Positions 24,427 through 33,837 of a stretch of DNA of 35,107 bases are shown here, piece after piece (position 1 is the stretch's first letter; each line of letters opens with the position of its first letter). The notes under the pieces were generated by a model. It was given only the letters and a program-made list of their open reading frames with translations, was not told the origin of the DNA and did no database searches. Where the stretch lies: positions 1 to 35,107 of the forward strand of contig JAFZDP010000051.1 in NCBI GenBank assembly GCA_017561155.1. The letters run 5' to 3'. The DNA comes from Bacteroidales bacterium. Its GTDB lineage: Bacteria > Bacteroidota > Bacteroidia > Bacteroidales > P3. Both the position numbers and the translations under genes were made by a program.

Positions 24427-27400
24427 ATGAAAAAGTATCATTTGATTAACAACATACTAGGATGGGGCGTATGCCTTATTGCTTGTATTGTTTACTTGAT
24501 TACAGCCGAGCCTACTGCCAGTTGGTGGGATTGTGGCGAGTACATTGCTACTGCAGATAAACTTCAAGTGGGTCACCCTCCGGGAGCTCCTACATTCCAA
24601 TTGTTGGGACGTTGTTTCACTATGTTTGCCGAACCTCAAACAGCAGCATACGCTGTAAATGCTATGTCGGCAATAAGTAGTGGATTTACAATACTATTCT
24701 TGTTCTGGACTATTACTTTGTTTGGAAAAAAGATAGTAAATATTACCGAAGATAATATCAAGGACAGCAAAATGTGGGCTGTATTTGCAAGCGGTATAGT
24801 AGGTGCTATGGCTTATACATTTAGCGACACATTTTGGTATTCGGCAGTCGAAGGCGAGGTATATGCTATGTCGTCGTTCTTTACTGCCATTGTGTTCTGG
24901 GCAATATTGAAATGGGAAGAGCAAGCCGATAGTCCTCACTCGTTAAGATGGCTTATTCTTATTGCATTCTTGATAGGTGTGTCTATTGGTGTTCACTTAC
25001 TTAACTTGTTGGCAATTCCTGCTATCGTTTATGTATACTATTTCAAAAAATATCCTCAAACTACTACCAAAGGATTTATATTGTCGGGAATTATATCGGT
25101 AGTATTGTTGGCTGTAGTTCTTTATGGAATAATACCGGGAATAGTAACATTGGCAGGTAATTTCGAAGTATTTTTCGTAAACTCTATCGGAATGCCTTTC
25201 AATAGCGGAACTATCATATTCTTTGTATTGCTTATAGCATTGATAGTGTTCGGATTGGTATGGAGCAGAAAGAAAAACAAACCTATTCTTAACGCGTCGG
25301 TTTTGTCTATTATGTTCTTGGTAATAGGATATTCAACATTCTTTATCCTTATAATTCGTTCTAACGCAAATACTCCTATCAACGAGAATGCACCTAAAGA
25401 TGCCGTTGCATTGCGTGCTTATCTTGGACGTGAACAATATGGTTCTACACCATTGTTTAAAGGACAATACTATACAGCTCAAAATCCTATTGGAGTAGAA
25501 GAAGGTTACACTAAATATGTAAAAGGTAAAGATAAATACGAAGAAGCAAGCAGGGCTATAGAATATGTTTACGACGAAAAACACTGTGGTGTATTCCCTC
25601 GTATGTATAGCAACGATCCTTCTCGTCCATATCATGTTCAGTTCTACAAATATTGGATAGGTAAAAACCAAAACGACGAACGTAAACCAACCTTTGGCGA
25701 AAACTTGACTTATTTCTTCCGCTATCAAGTAAACTTCATGTATTGGAGATACTTTATGTGGAACTTTGTGGGTCGTCAGAACGATATTCAAGGACACTAT
25801 TTCAACAACGATGGTACTCGCGACTATATAAATGGTAACTGGATATCGGGTATTAAATTCATCGACGAAGCTCGTTTAGGACCTCAAGATAATCTTCCTG
25901 AACATTTGGCAAATAACAAAGGTAGAAATACTTACTTCTTCTTGCCATTGTTGCTTGGTTTGGTAGGCTTGTTCTATCATGTAAAGAAGAACAACAAAGA
26001 TGCTTTCATAGTATTCTTATTGTTCTTTATGACCGGTTTGGCTATCGTGGTATACCTAAACCAACCTCCAAAACAACCTCGTGAACGTGACTATGCATAC
26101 GCAGCATCGTTCTATGCTTTTGCTATATGGATTGGATTGGGTGTTATGGCATTGGCCGATTGGTTGTCTAAGATAAAAGGTGTAAAACATGGTGTAAGTA
26201 CTGTTGTTGTTTTCTTGGCAACATTGATATTAGTTCCGGGTGTTATGGCAAAAGAAAACTGGGACGACCATGACCGTTCGGACAGATATCCTGCTCGCGA
26301 CTTTGCTCAAAACTACTTAAAGTCGATAGGTAAGAATGGTATACTTATCACTTTCGGCGACAACGATACTTTCCCATTATGGTATACTCAAGAAGTAGAA
26401 GGTACTCGTACCGATGTTCGTATATTAAATTACACTCTTTCGGGAATGTATTGGTATGTAGAACAATTGTTCAACAAATTGTACGAGTCTGAGGCTTTAC
26501 CATTTACTTTGACTAAGGACTTTTATGGATTAGGAAAGGATCAAATATTCCTTAAGAATAACACTACCGACTATATAGAAGTAAGCGAGTTGCTAAAATT
26601 GATAAAAGAACACCCCGAAAGATTTACTAATATATATGCTAATGGAGAAAAAGTGATAGTATTGCCAACCAAACGTTTTAAAGTTACCATAGATAAACCA
26701 GAATTGGTAGCACTTGGCGTTATTACACAAGAGCAAGCCGATGCTATGCCAAACGAAATAAAATGGGAATTAAAACGCGAAACATTGTATCGTCATCAAC
26801 TTATGATGTTAGACTTGATTGGTACAAACAAGTTTAAACGCGACATCAATATAATGAATCCGGGATATATAAAAGATGTGTATCCTTTGGTAAATTCATT
26901 CTCTATACAAGAAGGTATGGTTTACAAATTGACTCCATATTTTGTAGGAGGTTCTAAATTCAATTCGGATAAATCGTACGATTACTTTATGAATGGAGAT
27001 GGTACAGGTGAATTGCAGTGGGGTAATTTGAACTCGACAGAAATCTATATAGACGATGCCGTTACTAAAAACTCTGCTATAGTTCAACGTCAAACTTATG
27101 GTGTACTTGCTCAACAACTTGTCGAAGAAGGTAAACAAGACAAAGCTAAAGATATGTTGGCTTTGAGTGAAAGATTCTTCCCAAAAGAAAATTTCCCATT
27201 GGATAAGTACTCTATATTCTTTATTCAATTGTACACTTCGATGAATGATACAGCAAAAGCTGCTCAATATTTCGACGATATACTTAATTTCTACGAACAA
27301 GAACTTGCTTACTACTCGCAATTTAAAGGCGAAAAAGCAAGAGGAGTATATAGTTTGATGCAAGAAGCTGCTCAAGCAGTATATATATTGCAAAATAACG

Positions 27401-27480
27401 CTACTCAGTATTTAGATGAAGAACGTGCTAATAAAGCTCGTAGCGTATTGGAACAATATATTGGAGCTGTAAGAATGTAG
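24427..27480 (+). CDS. DUF2723 multi-pass membrane protein (GT-C-like)
   Basis: 1017 residues. About a dozen hydrophobic segments occupy residues ~10-600, followed by a soluble C-terminal part (~600-1017) ending in helical, TPR-like sequence. The first loop carries TASWWDCGEYIATADKLQVG then HPPGAP (D35, E38, H50), the hallmark of DUF2723, and its position matches the catalytic acidic loop of GT-C glycosyltransferases. A later conserved segment is PPKQPRERDYAYAASFYAFA. The family is taken to be a membrane glycosyltransferase acting on polyprenyl-linked sugars, but donor and acceptor are not settled. A strong terminator follows. Confidence 0.88.
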   Translation: MKKYHLINNILGWGVCLIACIVYLITAEPTASWWDCGEYIATADKLQVGHPPGAPTFQLLGRCFTMFAEPQTAAYAVNAMSAISSGFTILFLFWTITLFGKKIVNITEDNIKDSKMWAVFASGIVGAMAYTFSDTFWYSAVEGEVYAMSSFFTAIVFWAILKWEEQADSPHSLRWLILIAFLIGVSIGVHLLNLLAIPAIVYVYYFKKYPQTTTKGFILSGIISVVLLAVVLYGIIPGIVTLAGNFEVFFVNSIGMPFNSGTIIFFVLLIALIVFGLVWSRKKNKPILNASVLSIMFLVIGYSTFFILIIRSNANTPINENAPKDAVALRAYLGREQYGSTPLFKGQYYTAQNPIGVEEGYTKYVKGKDKYEEASRAIEYVYDEKHCGVFPRMYSNDPSRPYHVQFYKYWIGKNQNDERKPTFGENLTYFFRYQVNFMYWRYFMWNFVGRQNDIQGHYFNNDGTRDYINGNWISGIKFIDEARLGPQDNLPEHLANNKGRNTYFFLPLLLGLVGLFYHVKKNNKDAFIVFLLFFMTGLAIVVYLNQPPKQPRERDYAYAASFYAFAIWIGLGVMALADWLSKIKGVKHGVSTVVVFLATLILVPGVMAKENWDDHDRSDRYPARDFAQNYLKSIGKNGILITFGDNDTFPLWYTQEVEGTRTDVRILNYTLSGMYWYVEQLFNKLYESEALPFTLTKDFYGLGKDQIFLKNNTTDYIEVSELLKLIKEHPERFTNIYANGEKVIVLPTKRFKVTIDKPELVALGVITQEQADAMPNEIKWELKRETLYRHQLMMLDLIGTNKFKRDINIMNPGYIKDVYPLVNSFSIQEGMVYKLTPYFVGGSKFNSDKSYDYFMNGDGTGELQWGNLNSTEIYIDDAVTKNSAIVQRQTYGVLAQQLVEEGKQDKAKDMLALSERFFPKENFPLDKYSIFFIQLYTSMNDTAKAAQYFDDILNFYEQELAYYSQFKGEKARGVYSLMQEAAQAVYILQNNATQYLDEERANKARSVLEQYIGAVRM

Positions 27481-27507
27481 GTAATACATCGAAATACAAA
27501 TCTAAAT

Positions 27508-27545
27508 AAAAAGCACCGAACTTACTACAAAGTTCGGTGCTTTTT
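27508..27545. terminator. Shared bidirectional terminator
   Basis: AAAAAGCACCGAACTT (27508-27523) pairs perfectly with AAGTTCGGTGCTTTTT (27530-27545), 6-nt loop, T runs on both strands. It lies between the convergent DUF2723 and dihydroorotase genes. Confidence 0.92.
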
Positions 27546-27577
27546 TTGTATCAAAGAAATTGAACTGGTATGTGGTC

Positions 27578-28927
27578 TTATTCAAAAATCAAAGCCTGTC
27601 CTTTTGTATCAGTTGATATGGTATTGTCGCTATATACAAGGGCGCCATTTATAAATGTCTTGTCTATTTTGTTTTTGAAAGTATATCCTTCCATTGGCGA
27701 CCATTTACATTTGTATAGCAAATTGTCTTTGCATACTATGGTGCTATTATCTGTGTCTATAAGTACCAAGTCGGCACAATAACCTTGTCTGATATACCCT
27801 CTGTTTTTAATTCCAAATATAGTAGCAGGGTTGTGACACATGGCATTTACAATAGTTTCTAGATTGATTTTGCCTTGTTTCCACATCTCAAGCATTGTAA
27901 GTAGCGAATGTTGTATCGATGGCATACCCGACACTGATTGAAAATACGGACGTTCTTTTTCTTCCAATAGGTGTGGAGCATGGTCGGTGGCTACTGTATC
28001 TATAATATTGTTTTTAAGAGCTTGTAGAAGGGCTTCTCTGTCGGTAGAAGTTTTGATAGATGGATTGCAACGTATCTTGTTTTCTAGTTTGTCGTAGTCG
28101 TCGCTGCAAAACCATAGGTGGTTTGGACTCACTTCGGCAGTGATATTTTTGTTTTCTATATTTCCGGCAGTAAGTAGCTGAAGTTCTTTTTCGGTGGATA
28201 AGTGTGCCAAATGAAATTTTGTTCCATATTTGTTGGCCATATTTATAGCTTTTTCCGACGATTTATAGCATGCTTCATCGCTACGTATCAGATAATGAAC
28301 TTTAGCCGGAGGTGTGTCGCCATATATTTCTTTATAGTGGTTGGTGTTGTTTATTATAGTATCTTCGTCTTCGCAGTGTGCTACTATTATTTTGTTGGCA
28401 GCAGCAAATAGTTTTTCCAATTCCTCGTCGTTGTTTACCAACATATTTCCGGTCGATGAACCTAGAAATAATTTTATGGCAGCATATTCTGTCGAGTCTA
28501 TTTTCAAAATATCGTCGATGTTATCGTTTGTAGCACCAATCATAAAGCCATAGTTTACCAACGATTTTTCTTCGGCTATTTTTTTCTTTTCGTCAAGCAG
28601 TGTTTTCGATGTGGTTTGGGGCTTGGTGTTTGGCATGTCTATAATAGATGTTACACCACCGGCAGCAGCAGCAGCACTTTCTGTGCCGAAATCGGCTTTG
28701 GCTGTCAATCCCGGATCTCTAAAATGGACGTGTGTGTCTATAATGCCGGGTAGCAAATATTTACCTTCTGCATCAATCACAACTGTTTGGTCGGTAGTGC
28801 TTATGTTATCTGCTATTTTGGCTATCTTGCCGTCTTTGACCAATACCGACGAAATAAATATTCTGCCTTCGTTTACTATATTGGCGTTTTTTATTAGATA
28901 TTCTTTATTTGATGTTTCTGTATTCAT
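27578..28927 (-). CDS. pyrC: Dihydroorotase, class I
   Basis: 449 residues, closing carbamoyl-aspartate to dihydroorotate in pyrimidine synthesis. Metal-binding marks of the amidohydrolase fold: HVHFRDPG (H66, H68), the probable carboxylated K152 in AAIKLFLGSSTG, H184 in VAHCED, FHLAHLST, and ATDHAPH. Length and these motifs point to the class I dihydroorotase type used by Bacteroidota; allantoinase is the main alternative, less likely without other purine-degradation genes. It is 36 bp after the GH2 gene on the same strand and so may be co-transcribed. Confidence 0.9.
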   Translation of the reverse strand: MNTETSNKEYLIKNANIVNEGRIFISSVLVKDGKIAKIADNISTTDQTVVIDAEGKYLLPGIIDTHVHFRDPGLTAKADFGTESAAAAAGGVTSIIDMPNTKPQTTSKTLLDEKKKIAEEKSLVNYGFMIGATNDNIDDILKIDSTEYAAIKLFLGSSTGNMLVNNDEELEKLFAAANKIIVAHCEDEDTIINNTNHYKEIYGDTPPAKVHYLIRSDEACYKSSEKAINMANKYGTKFHLAHLSTEKELQLLTAGNIENKNITAEVSPNHLWFCSDDYDKLENKIRCNPSIKTSTDREALLQALKNNIIDTVATDHAPHLLEEKERPYFQSVSGMPSIQHSLLTMLEMWKQGKINLETIVNAMCHNPATIFGIKNRGYIRQGYCADLVLIDTDNSTIVCKDNLLYKCKWSPMEGYTFKNKIDKTFINGALVYSDNTISTDTKGQALIFE

Positions 28928-28963
28928 TGTTCAATTATTCTTTATTATATATTAAGGTATTTA

Positions 28964-31900
28964 TTATTCTTGTATTTGAATTTCATCTATCATTATCCAT
29001 GGTCTTAAACCTTTGGCTTCGGCATGCCACATAGGTATTTTCTTTATCGAACGTGCCACTATTTTTACATACATCACTTTGCTGTTTTTTGCCGGAACAG
29101 ACAAGCTGATGAGTTGAGAAACGTTTTGTTTCTCGTCTTCGGCATCGAATGTATAGTTTGCTATATATGGTTCGGAGTAATTAACGCCATCTTCCGATGT
29201 CATTATCTCTATACTCTTAGGTGCAAACACCCAATTGTCCGGAACATGGGCAAAGGATAGCATTACGTTGTTTAGGTCGATAGGTCTTAGTAGTTTCACT
29301 GTGGCTACAAAGTCGGAGCCGGAGAATCCCAACCATCGTTGTTCCAAATCGGTTATGCTGCCATACAAGCCATCAAGTAGGGTAGTGGCTATGTTTTTGT
29401 TGTAAGGAGTGTTTGGTTTGTTTTCAAAAGTAATGGTGTCTATAAAGTAGTAGTTGAATTGTTCTTGTGCAACCAGCGACGGAGTGAACCCTTTTTTGAA
29501 TGTGCGTGCTTTCACCAATGTGGACTTCTCTATGGTGAAAGGTTGTTTGTACAATGTAGACTTTTCTGTAGGTTCGGTGCCATCCAGTGTATACCTTATT
29601 TCGGCATTGTCTATGCTGCTAAGTGTTATGTTCATTGGCGAGTCGAATTGTTGAAGACTCTTTGTTATCAATGGCATCGACAATATGTTGCTTTCTATGG
29701 TAGGCAGCTGTATCATTCTAAAGTCGAATGGACTGTGGTTTGTCTTGTCGTAAGCTACAAAACGAACGTTGAACGAGTATTTTTTGTCTGTAAGTAGCAA
29801 ATCGTCGTCTATAGGTAATAATAATCCATTGCCTATGCCGCTGTTTTTATGGTCGAACGATATGATGTAGTTCTGATTGTCAGCTTTCGATATGCTGAAG
29901 TCGAAAGTGCTGTCCATGCCATCAAAAAATATTCCTATGTCGTTGTTTCCTACGCTTAACCATCTGGTGTCGGTATGGTTGCCCGATGCCTGTTGTCGTT
30001 CGTATTGGTAGCAGAAGTTTGCCGTGTTTGCTGTATATGTTCCTACTTTGGCTCCCAGCTTCCTGTCGGAATAGCTTTCTGTGTTCAGTCCAAACCACTC
30101 TATGTCAGAAAAACTATTGTCCACTTCGAATTGCATTCCTACTTTAGGCACGTTTTGAACTATATCGGTTGCTATTATCTCGTTTTCTATCAGTACATCG
30201 CCGGTGCAATAAACTACTATGGTTTGCATTACGTCGAATAGTTTTACTCCTTGGTAGTTGCTGTAGCTCGACACTACGTCTATATTCACTGTATATTTGT
30301 CGTTTTGTTTGAACGTTACCCCTTTCAGTGTTCTTGTCAGGTTGTTCAACCCGATGTTTTCCCAATGTGCCGAGGTGTATTTGTTTTCTATTTCGTTTGG
30401 AGTAGGTTGACGCCAGAAACTCATCTTGGGCGAAGTGCTGAATACTTGTTTGCCATCATGTTTTAGCGACGATATTTCTCCCTTTTCCAAGTCAAAAACA
30501 AATTCCATATCGGTAGTAAGTACTTGTAGCGAATTGCCTGTATTTTTGATGTTTAATTCATCGACTTCTATAGCATCTACTTTTTCTATGGCGTTGTGTT
30601 CGCTCATTTGTACCTCTGTTTTTTCGTATGGGCGTAGTTCTTGCTTTTTAAATGTTGGCATTTTTATCCCAAATTCGGCAAAATCGTATTCATATCCGCG
30701 TTTGTATGCCTTGGTATCGTTGCGTTGTTTCAGCGAGAAACGTATAAAGTATTCTTCGCCGGCATAAGCTTTTAGTTGTGGAATTTGTAGTTCAAAGTTG
30801 CAGCTTTCGCCGGGCGCGGCACTTGCCGGTATGTCGCCGGATATTACCATTGGTTTAAGATTGGAAAATATGGTGTATTCTAATCTGAAGTCTTTAAGAT
30901 TTTTGTATTCGTGGTGGTTGGTGACTCTGAAGTGTCCCTTTGTTTTGTCGGTATATTCTACTTCTATACAGCCATATATCTTTTTTATCTCGGAAAGATA
31001 TGGTTTGCTGTTGCCATTTTTGTCCACCAAGCCATGTAGGGTTATGTCTTTTTTGCTTTCTTTGTCGTATACTTCCACCTCGTTCCAGTAGGCAATAAAT
31101 CCACCTTGTAGCATCTGTTTGTTTTTTATTGTTTGCCACATCTTGTTGGTGCTGCCAAAGGAGTTGCCTTCGGTGTTTCCGTATTCGCTTATTATCATGG
31201 CTTGCAGTTGTCTTTTTTCCGAAAAGGCAACTAAATCGTCGACGGTTTTGTTTTTCGAAAAAACAAAATCGGTATTGCTGCCTGTTTCTGTACCTCCAAA
31301 CACAACGGGACGTATTTTGTCTTTGTATTTAAGAAATTTGTATGCATCTTCAAAACATATTCCGTTTTCTTCGGCATCGCCCAACGACCACGCTACTATA
31401 CAGCAGTGGTTTTTATCTCGTTCGTACATATTGCGTGCTCTGGCTACAAAAGCTGCCGAGTAGTCTTTGTTTGTCGACAGTGTTTTGTCCAATCGGTATG
31501 GCTGTATGTTGGCTTCGTTGAAAACATATATACCATATTCGTCGCACAATTGGTAAAAGTCGCTGTGCTGTGGGGCATAGGCTACCCTTATGGCGTTTAT
31601 GTTGTGGCTTTTCATTAGTTGCAATTCTTTCCTAAATCGTTCTTTGTCGAAGGTGATGTCTTTGGTGCTAAAGTCGCAACGTACCACACCTTTTATTATT
31701 ACTTCGTTGCCATTTATGGTAAGAACACCTTTCGAAAAATCTATGTTTCTGAATCCTACTTTAGTGCCTAACACCTCGATGGTTTCCATGGTTTGGTCTT
31801 TAAGTCGGATTATAAGAGTGTATAAGTATGGGTTGTACTCGTCCCAACGTTCCACTTTGGCTAGTTCTCTGTTTAGCTGAACATCTACGGCTATTCTTTT

Positions 31901-32800
31901 TTCAAATGTTGCCCATTTGCCAAACCTGTCCACTTCTTTGCCTTTGTCGTTGAGTAGCAGTGCTTCTATATAATACTCGCCCTTTTTCTTTTTGTTTTCC
32001 AACTCTACGCTTAGTTCTATTTTCCCACTGCCATCGTTGTGGCGATAGTCGCACATCACGCTGAAGTCGGAAATGTTGGCTTGTGGTTTGGAATACATCA
32101 CTACATCTCTTTCTATACCGTTGAAAGCCAAAGGTAATTTTTGTTCCAACAGGCTGCCTTCCGATACACTTTGCACCTGGATGAGAATGTTGTTTTTGAC
32201 TACGGTTTTCTTTTTGTTCCACACTATATAGTCGGTGATGTCGAAGTCTGATGGTGTTTTGCTGTCTTCGGCATAGCCCACATATTTTCCGTTCACCCAA
32301 ACGGTATAGGCACTTTTGGCAGCACCTATTTGGAAATATATGTTTTTGTCTTTCCATTCTTCGTCTATCTCTATCTCGGTAAAATATAGTCCTATGGGAT
32401 TTTCTACCGACTGTATCGAAAGTAAATTTTTCAAGGCGTGGCTTTCCACAACTTTGCCATTTACCACCCAATTGCCGGGTACCTGCATTTTGCCCCATTC
32501 GGATGGTTGCAGGCTGTCGATGTTTATATCTTTTCTTGCCAACAATTCGCTGCCATTGTTAAGCTTGAACAGCCATTCGCCATTCAGGTTTTTGTACGAC
32601 GACGATTTGCTATAGTCAAGTTTCTGTATATCTTTCTCATTGTCATAGCCAATAACGTTTACTCGAGGGTAGTGTTTGTTTTGTTCAAAGTTCACATTGC
32701 CACCTATTTCTTCATCGTCTTGTCCGCACACCCAAGGCAAGCAAGTGCATATACATATAGCCAGTAAAATAAATCGCTTAAGCATAAGGTTTCGTATCAT
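28964..32800 (-). CDS. Secreted GH2-family protein with altered active site
   Basis: 1278 residues, long for GH2. Signal peptide at ~6-26 (MLKRFILLAICICTCLPWVC), so the true start may be the second Met (32785). Then sugar-binding jelly-roll (~60-240; GYAEDSKTPSDFDITDYI), Ig-like domain, TIM barrel (~356-640), a LacZ-like C-terminal beta domain (~760-1040), a chitobiase C-terminal-like domain (RYTLDGTEPTEKSTLY) and an F5/8-like end. The nucleophile Glu is kept (E539, ISEYGNTEGNSFG), but the acid/base segment SLGNE reads SLGDAEENG (473-480), with Ala476 where Glu is expected. Two histidines of LacZ (SHYP, ETHGM) are also replaced (VAYAP, QPYRL). It may be a carbohydrate-binding pseudoenzyme or have shifted chemistry. 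Confidence 0.8.
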   Translation of the reverse strand: MIRNLMLKRFILLAICICTCLPWVCGQDDEEIGGNVNFEQNKHYPRVNVIGYDNEKDIQKLDYSKSSSYKNLNGEWLFKLNNGSELLARKDINIDSLQPSEWGKMQVPGNWVVNGKVVESHALKNLLSIQSVENPIGLYFTEIEIDEEWKDKNIYFQIGAAKSAYTVWVNGKYVGYAEDSKTPSDFDITDYIVWNKKKTVVKNNILIQVQSVSEGSLLEQKLPLAFNGIERDVVMYSKPQANISDFSVMCDYRHNDGSGKIELSVELENKKKKGEYYIEALLLNDKGKEVDRFGKWATFEKRIAVDVQLNRELAKVERWDEYNPYLYTLIIRLKDQTMETIEVLGTKVGFRNIDFSKGVLTINGNEVIIKGVVRCDFSTKDITFDKERFRKELQLMKSHNINAIRVAYAPQHSDFYQLCDEYGIYVFNEANIQPYRLDKTLSTNKDYSAAFVARARNMYERDKNHCCIVAWSLGDAEENGICFEDAYKFLKYKDKIRPVVFGGTETGSNTDFVFSKNKTVDDLVAFSEKRQLQAMIISEYGNTEGNSFGSTNKMWQTIKNKQMLQGGFIAYWNEVEVYDKESKKDITLHGLVDKNGNSKPYLSEIKKIYGCIEVEYTDKTKGHFRVTNHHEYKNLKDFRLEYTIFSNLKPMVISGDIPASAAPGESCNFELQIPQLKAYAGEEYFIRFSLKQRNDTKAYKRGYEYDFAEFGIKMPTFKKQELRPYEKTEVQMSEHNAIEKVDAIEVDELNIKNTGNSLQVLTTDMEFVFDLEKGEISSLKHDGKQVFSTSPKMSFWRQPTPNEIENKYTSAHWENIGLNNLTRTLKGVTFKQNDKYTVNIDVVSSYSNYQGVKLFDVMQTIVVYCTGDVLIENEIIATDIVQNVPKVGMQFEVDNSFSDIEWFGLNTESYSDRKLGAKVGTYTANTANFCYQYERQQASGNHTDTRWLSVGNNDIGIFFDGMDSTFDFSISKADNQNYIISFDHKNSGIGNGLLLPIDDDLLLTDKKYSFNVRFVAYDKTNHSPFDFRMIQLPTIESNILSMPLITKSLQQFDSPMNITLSSIDNAEIRYTLDGTEPTEKSTLYKQPFTIEKSTLVKARTFKKGFTPSLVAQEQFNYYFIDTITFENKPNTPYNKNIATTLLDGLYGSITDLEQRWLGFSGSDFVATVKLLRPIDLNNVMLSFAHVPDNWVFAPKSIEIMTSEDGVNYSEPYIANYTFDAEDEKQNVSQLISLSVPAKNSKVMYVKIVARSIKKIPMWHAEAKGLRPWIMIDEIQIQE

Positions 32801-32805
32801 TATAA

Positions 32806-32817
32806 ATTGTCGACAAT
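32806..32817. promoter_or_regulatory. 12-bp perfect palindrome before the GH2 start
   Basis: ATTGTCGACAAT lies 5-17 bases upstream of the first ATG of the GH2 gene. It could be an operator or a small mRNA structure masking the start. One site only, so this is tentative. Confidence 0.35.
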
Positions 32818-32849
32818 ATAAACTATTTTACTCCATTTTTATTGCATAT

Positions 32850-33230
32850 ATGGCTTGCCAAAATTTGGGGCTTCGCTTACGCTTCGCAGTCGAAAGGGTA
32901 GAGAGAGGTATAGAAAGTAGAGAAGGGTAGAGAATGTATAGAAAGGCAGTGAGCTACGAGCATGAGCTTTGAGCCGGCTACGCTATCGCTTCGCAGACTA
33001 CGAGTCTACAAGTCCACAAGACTACGAGTGGCTGCCGCATTATTAGTTGTCTCGTTGTCTTGTAGTTTGGCGTAGCAACGCGAAGCCTCAAAAACATGTC
33101 AAAGAACTCTTTACCATACTGTAGTCTGTAGTCCGAGAAACACTTTTGCGAGGTTGTAAGAGAGGTGAGGTAGAAGCAAAAGTATTTTCGTTCAACACAT
33201 TAACCACAGTACACTCTTTTTGTTTTGGTT
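32850..33230. repeat. Mosaic of short degenerate repeats
   Basis: A gene-free patchwork of words repeated elsewhere in 32850-34860: CGCTTCGCAG, GAGCTTTGAGCCGG, TAGAAAG/GGGTAGAGA runs (32897-32945), and TTTGGCGTAGCAACGCGAAG (33064 on), the last resembling TCTGGCGCAGCACCGCGAAG near 34357. The open frames here consist of these words and do not look coding. Confidence 0.6.
32995..33034. repeat. 40-bp repeat, copy 1
   Basis: Identical over 40 bases to 34072-34111. It begins AGACTACGAGTC and ends ACTACGAGTGGCTG, and carries GACTACGAGT twice around a short centre. A diverged third copy is at 33423-33455. Confidence 0.85.
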
Positions 33231-33233
33231 TTG

Positions 33234-33241
33234 CAAAGATA
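33234..33241 (-). promoter_or_regulatory. Isolated -7 element, possibly for the GH2 gene
   Basis: Minus-strand TATCTTTG in the usual context GCAAA, 430 bases upstream of the GH2 start. No -33 match. If used, the transcript leader would contain the whole 32850-33230 repeat mosaic. Confidence 0.35.
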
Positions 33242-33309
33242 CAAACATTCGAAATATCACTTTACCGATTTGTACCTTTTTGTACCCTTTTGTGTCGTTT
33301 TTGTTTGTA

Positions 33310-33590
33310 ATTGGCTTGGGCTCAGCTATCGCTTCGCAGACGGAGTAGCTGTGAGCTTTGAGCAATGAGCCGGCTGCCGCCACGACCGTTGTCCGTTGTA
33401 TGGCGTAGCCTGATGCTTCGCAGACCACGAGACTACAAGTCTACAAGTGGCTACCGTTTGACTGCAGTTAGTAGTGAGTAATTGGCAGTTAGTAGTTGGT
33501 TGTGAGCTACTTTTGTTAACTCGTAGTCTATGTACAGTATCCGTAAATCTGCAGCTCCGTGATTCCAAATTTCCGGTGTAGCCAAGCCGG
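33310..33590. repeat. Second stretch of degenerate repeat mosaic
   Basis: Contains GCTATCGCTTCGCAGAC (also near 32983 and 33717), GCTGTGAGCTTTGAGC, a partial 40-bp repeat (33423-33455) and GCAGTTAGTAGT/GGCAGTTAGTAGT words. No gene is supported. Confidence 0.55.
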
Positions 33591-33698
33591 CGACTTGTCA
33601 GCACCTCCGTCTGCCACCACACAAGTATCCCCCTTAAGTATTCCCCTTATAGGGGGGAATACGGGGGGATACGGTGGTGAGGCGGGGCTGACAATGTC
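33591..33698. repeat. 100-bp palindromic element
   Basis: Ends TTGTCAGC (33595-33602) and GCTGACAA (33687-33694) are perfect inverted repeats, extended outward by CGAC and GTCG with one offset base. Inside, CACCAC (33616-33621) pairs with GTGGTG (33674-33679), GTATCCCCC (33625-33633) with GGGGGATAC (33664-33672), and GTATTCCCC (33638-33646) with GGGGAATAC (33654-33662). It forms a long cruciform or hairpin with no coding capacity, like intergenic palindromic elements or a tiny non-autonomous transposable element. Confidence 0.75.
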
Positions 33699-33837
33699 GA
33701 ATTTTGGGTTCGAGCTATGCTATCGCTTCGCAGACGGATATGCTGTGAGCTGTGAGCCATGAACATTGAGTCGGCTTCGCTCTATCCGTTAATCCGTTAA
33801 TTCGAAATTCCGGTGTAGTGAAAGCGAAGCGTAACTT

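Noticed and set aside
33326-33622. Minus-strand 98-codon open frame
   Set aside because: It consists of the repeat words of the mosaic and the translation has no recognisable domain.
33559-33762. Plus-strand 67-codon open frame across the 100-bp palindrome
   Set aside because: It reads straight through a hairpin element and repeat words; it is open by chance.
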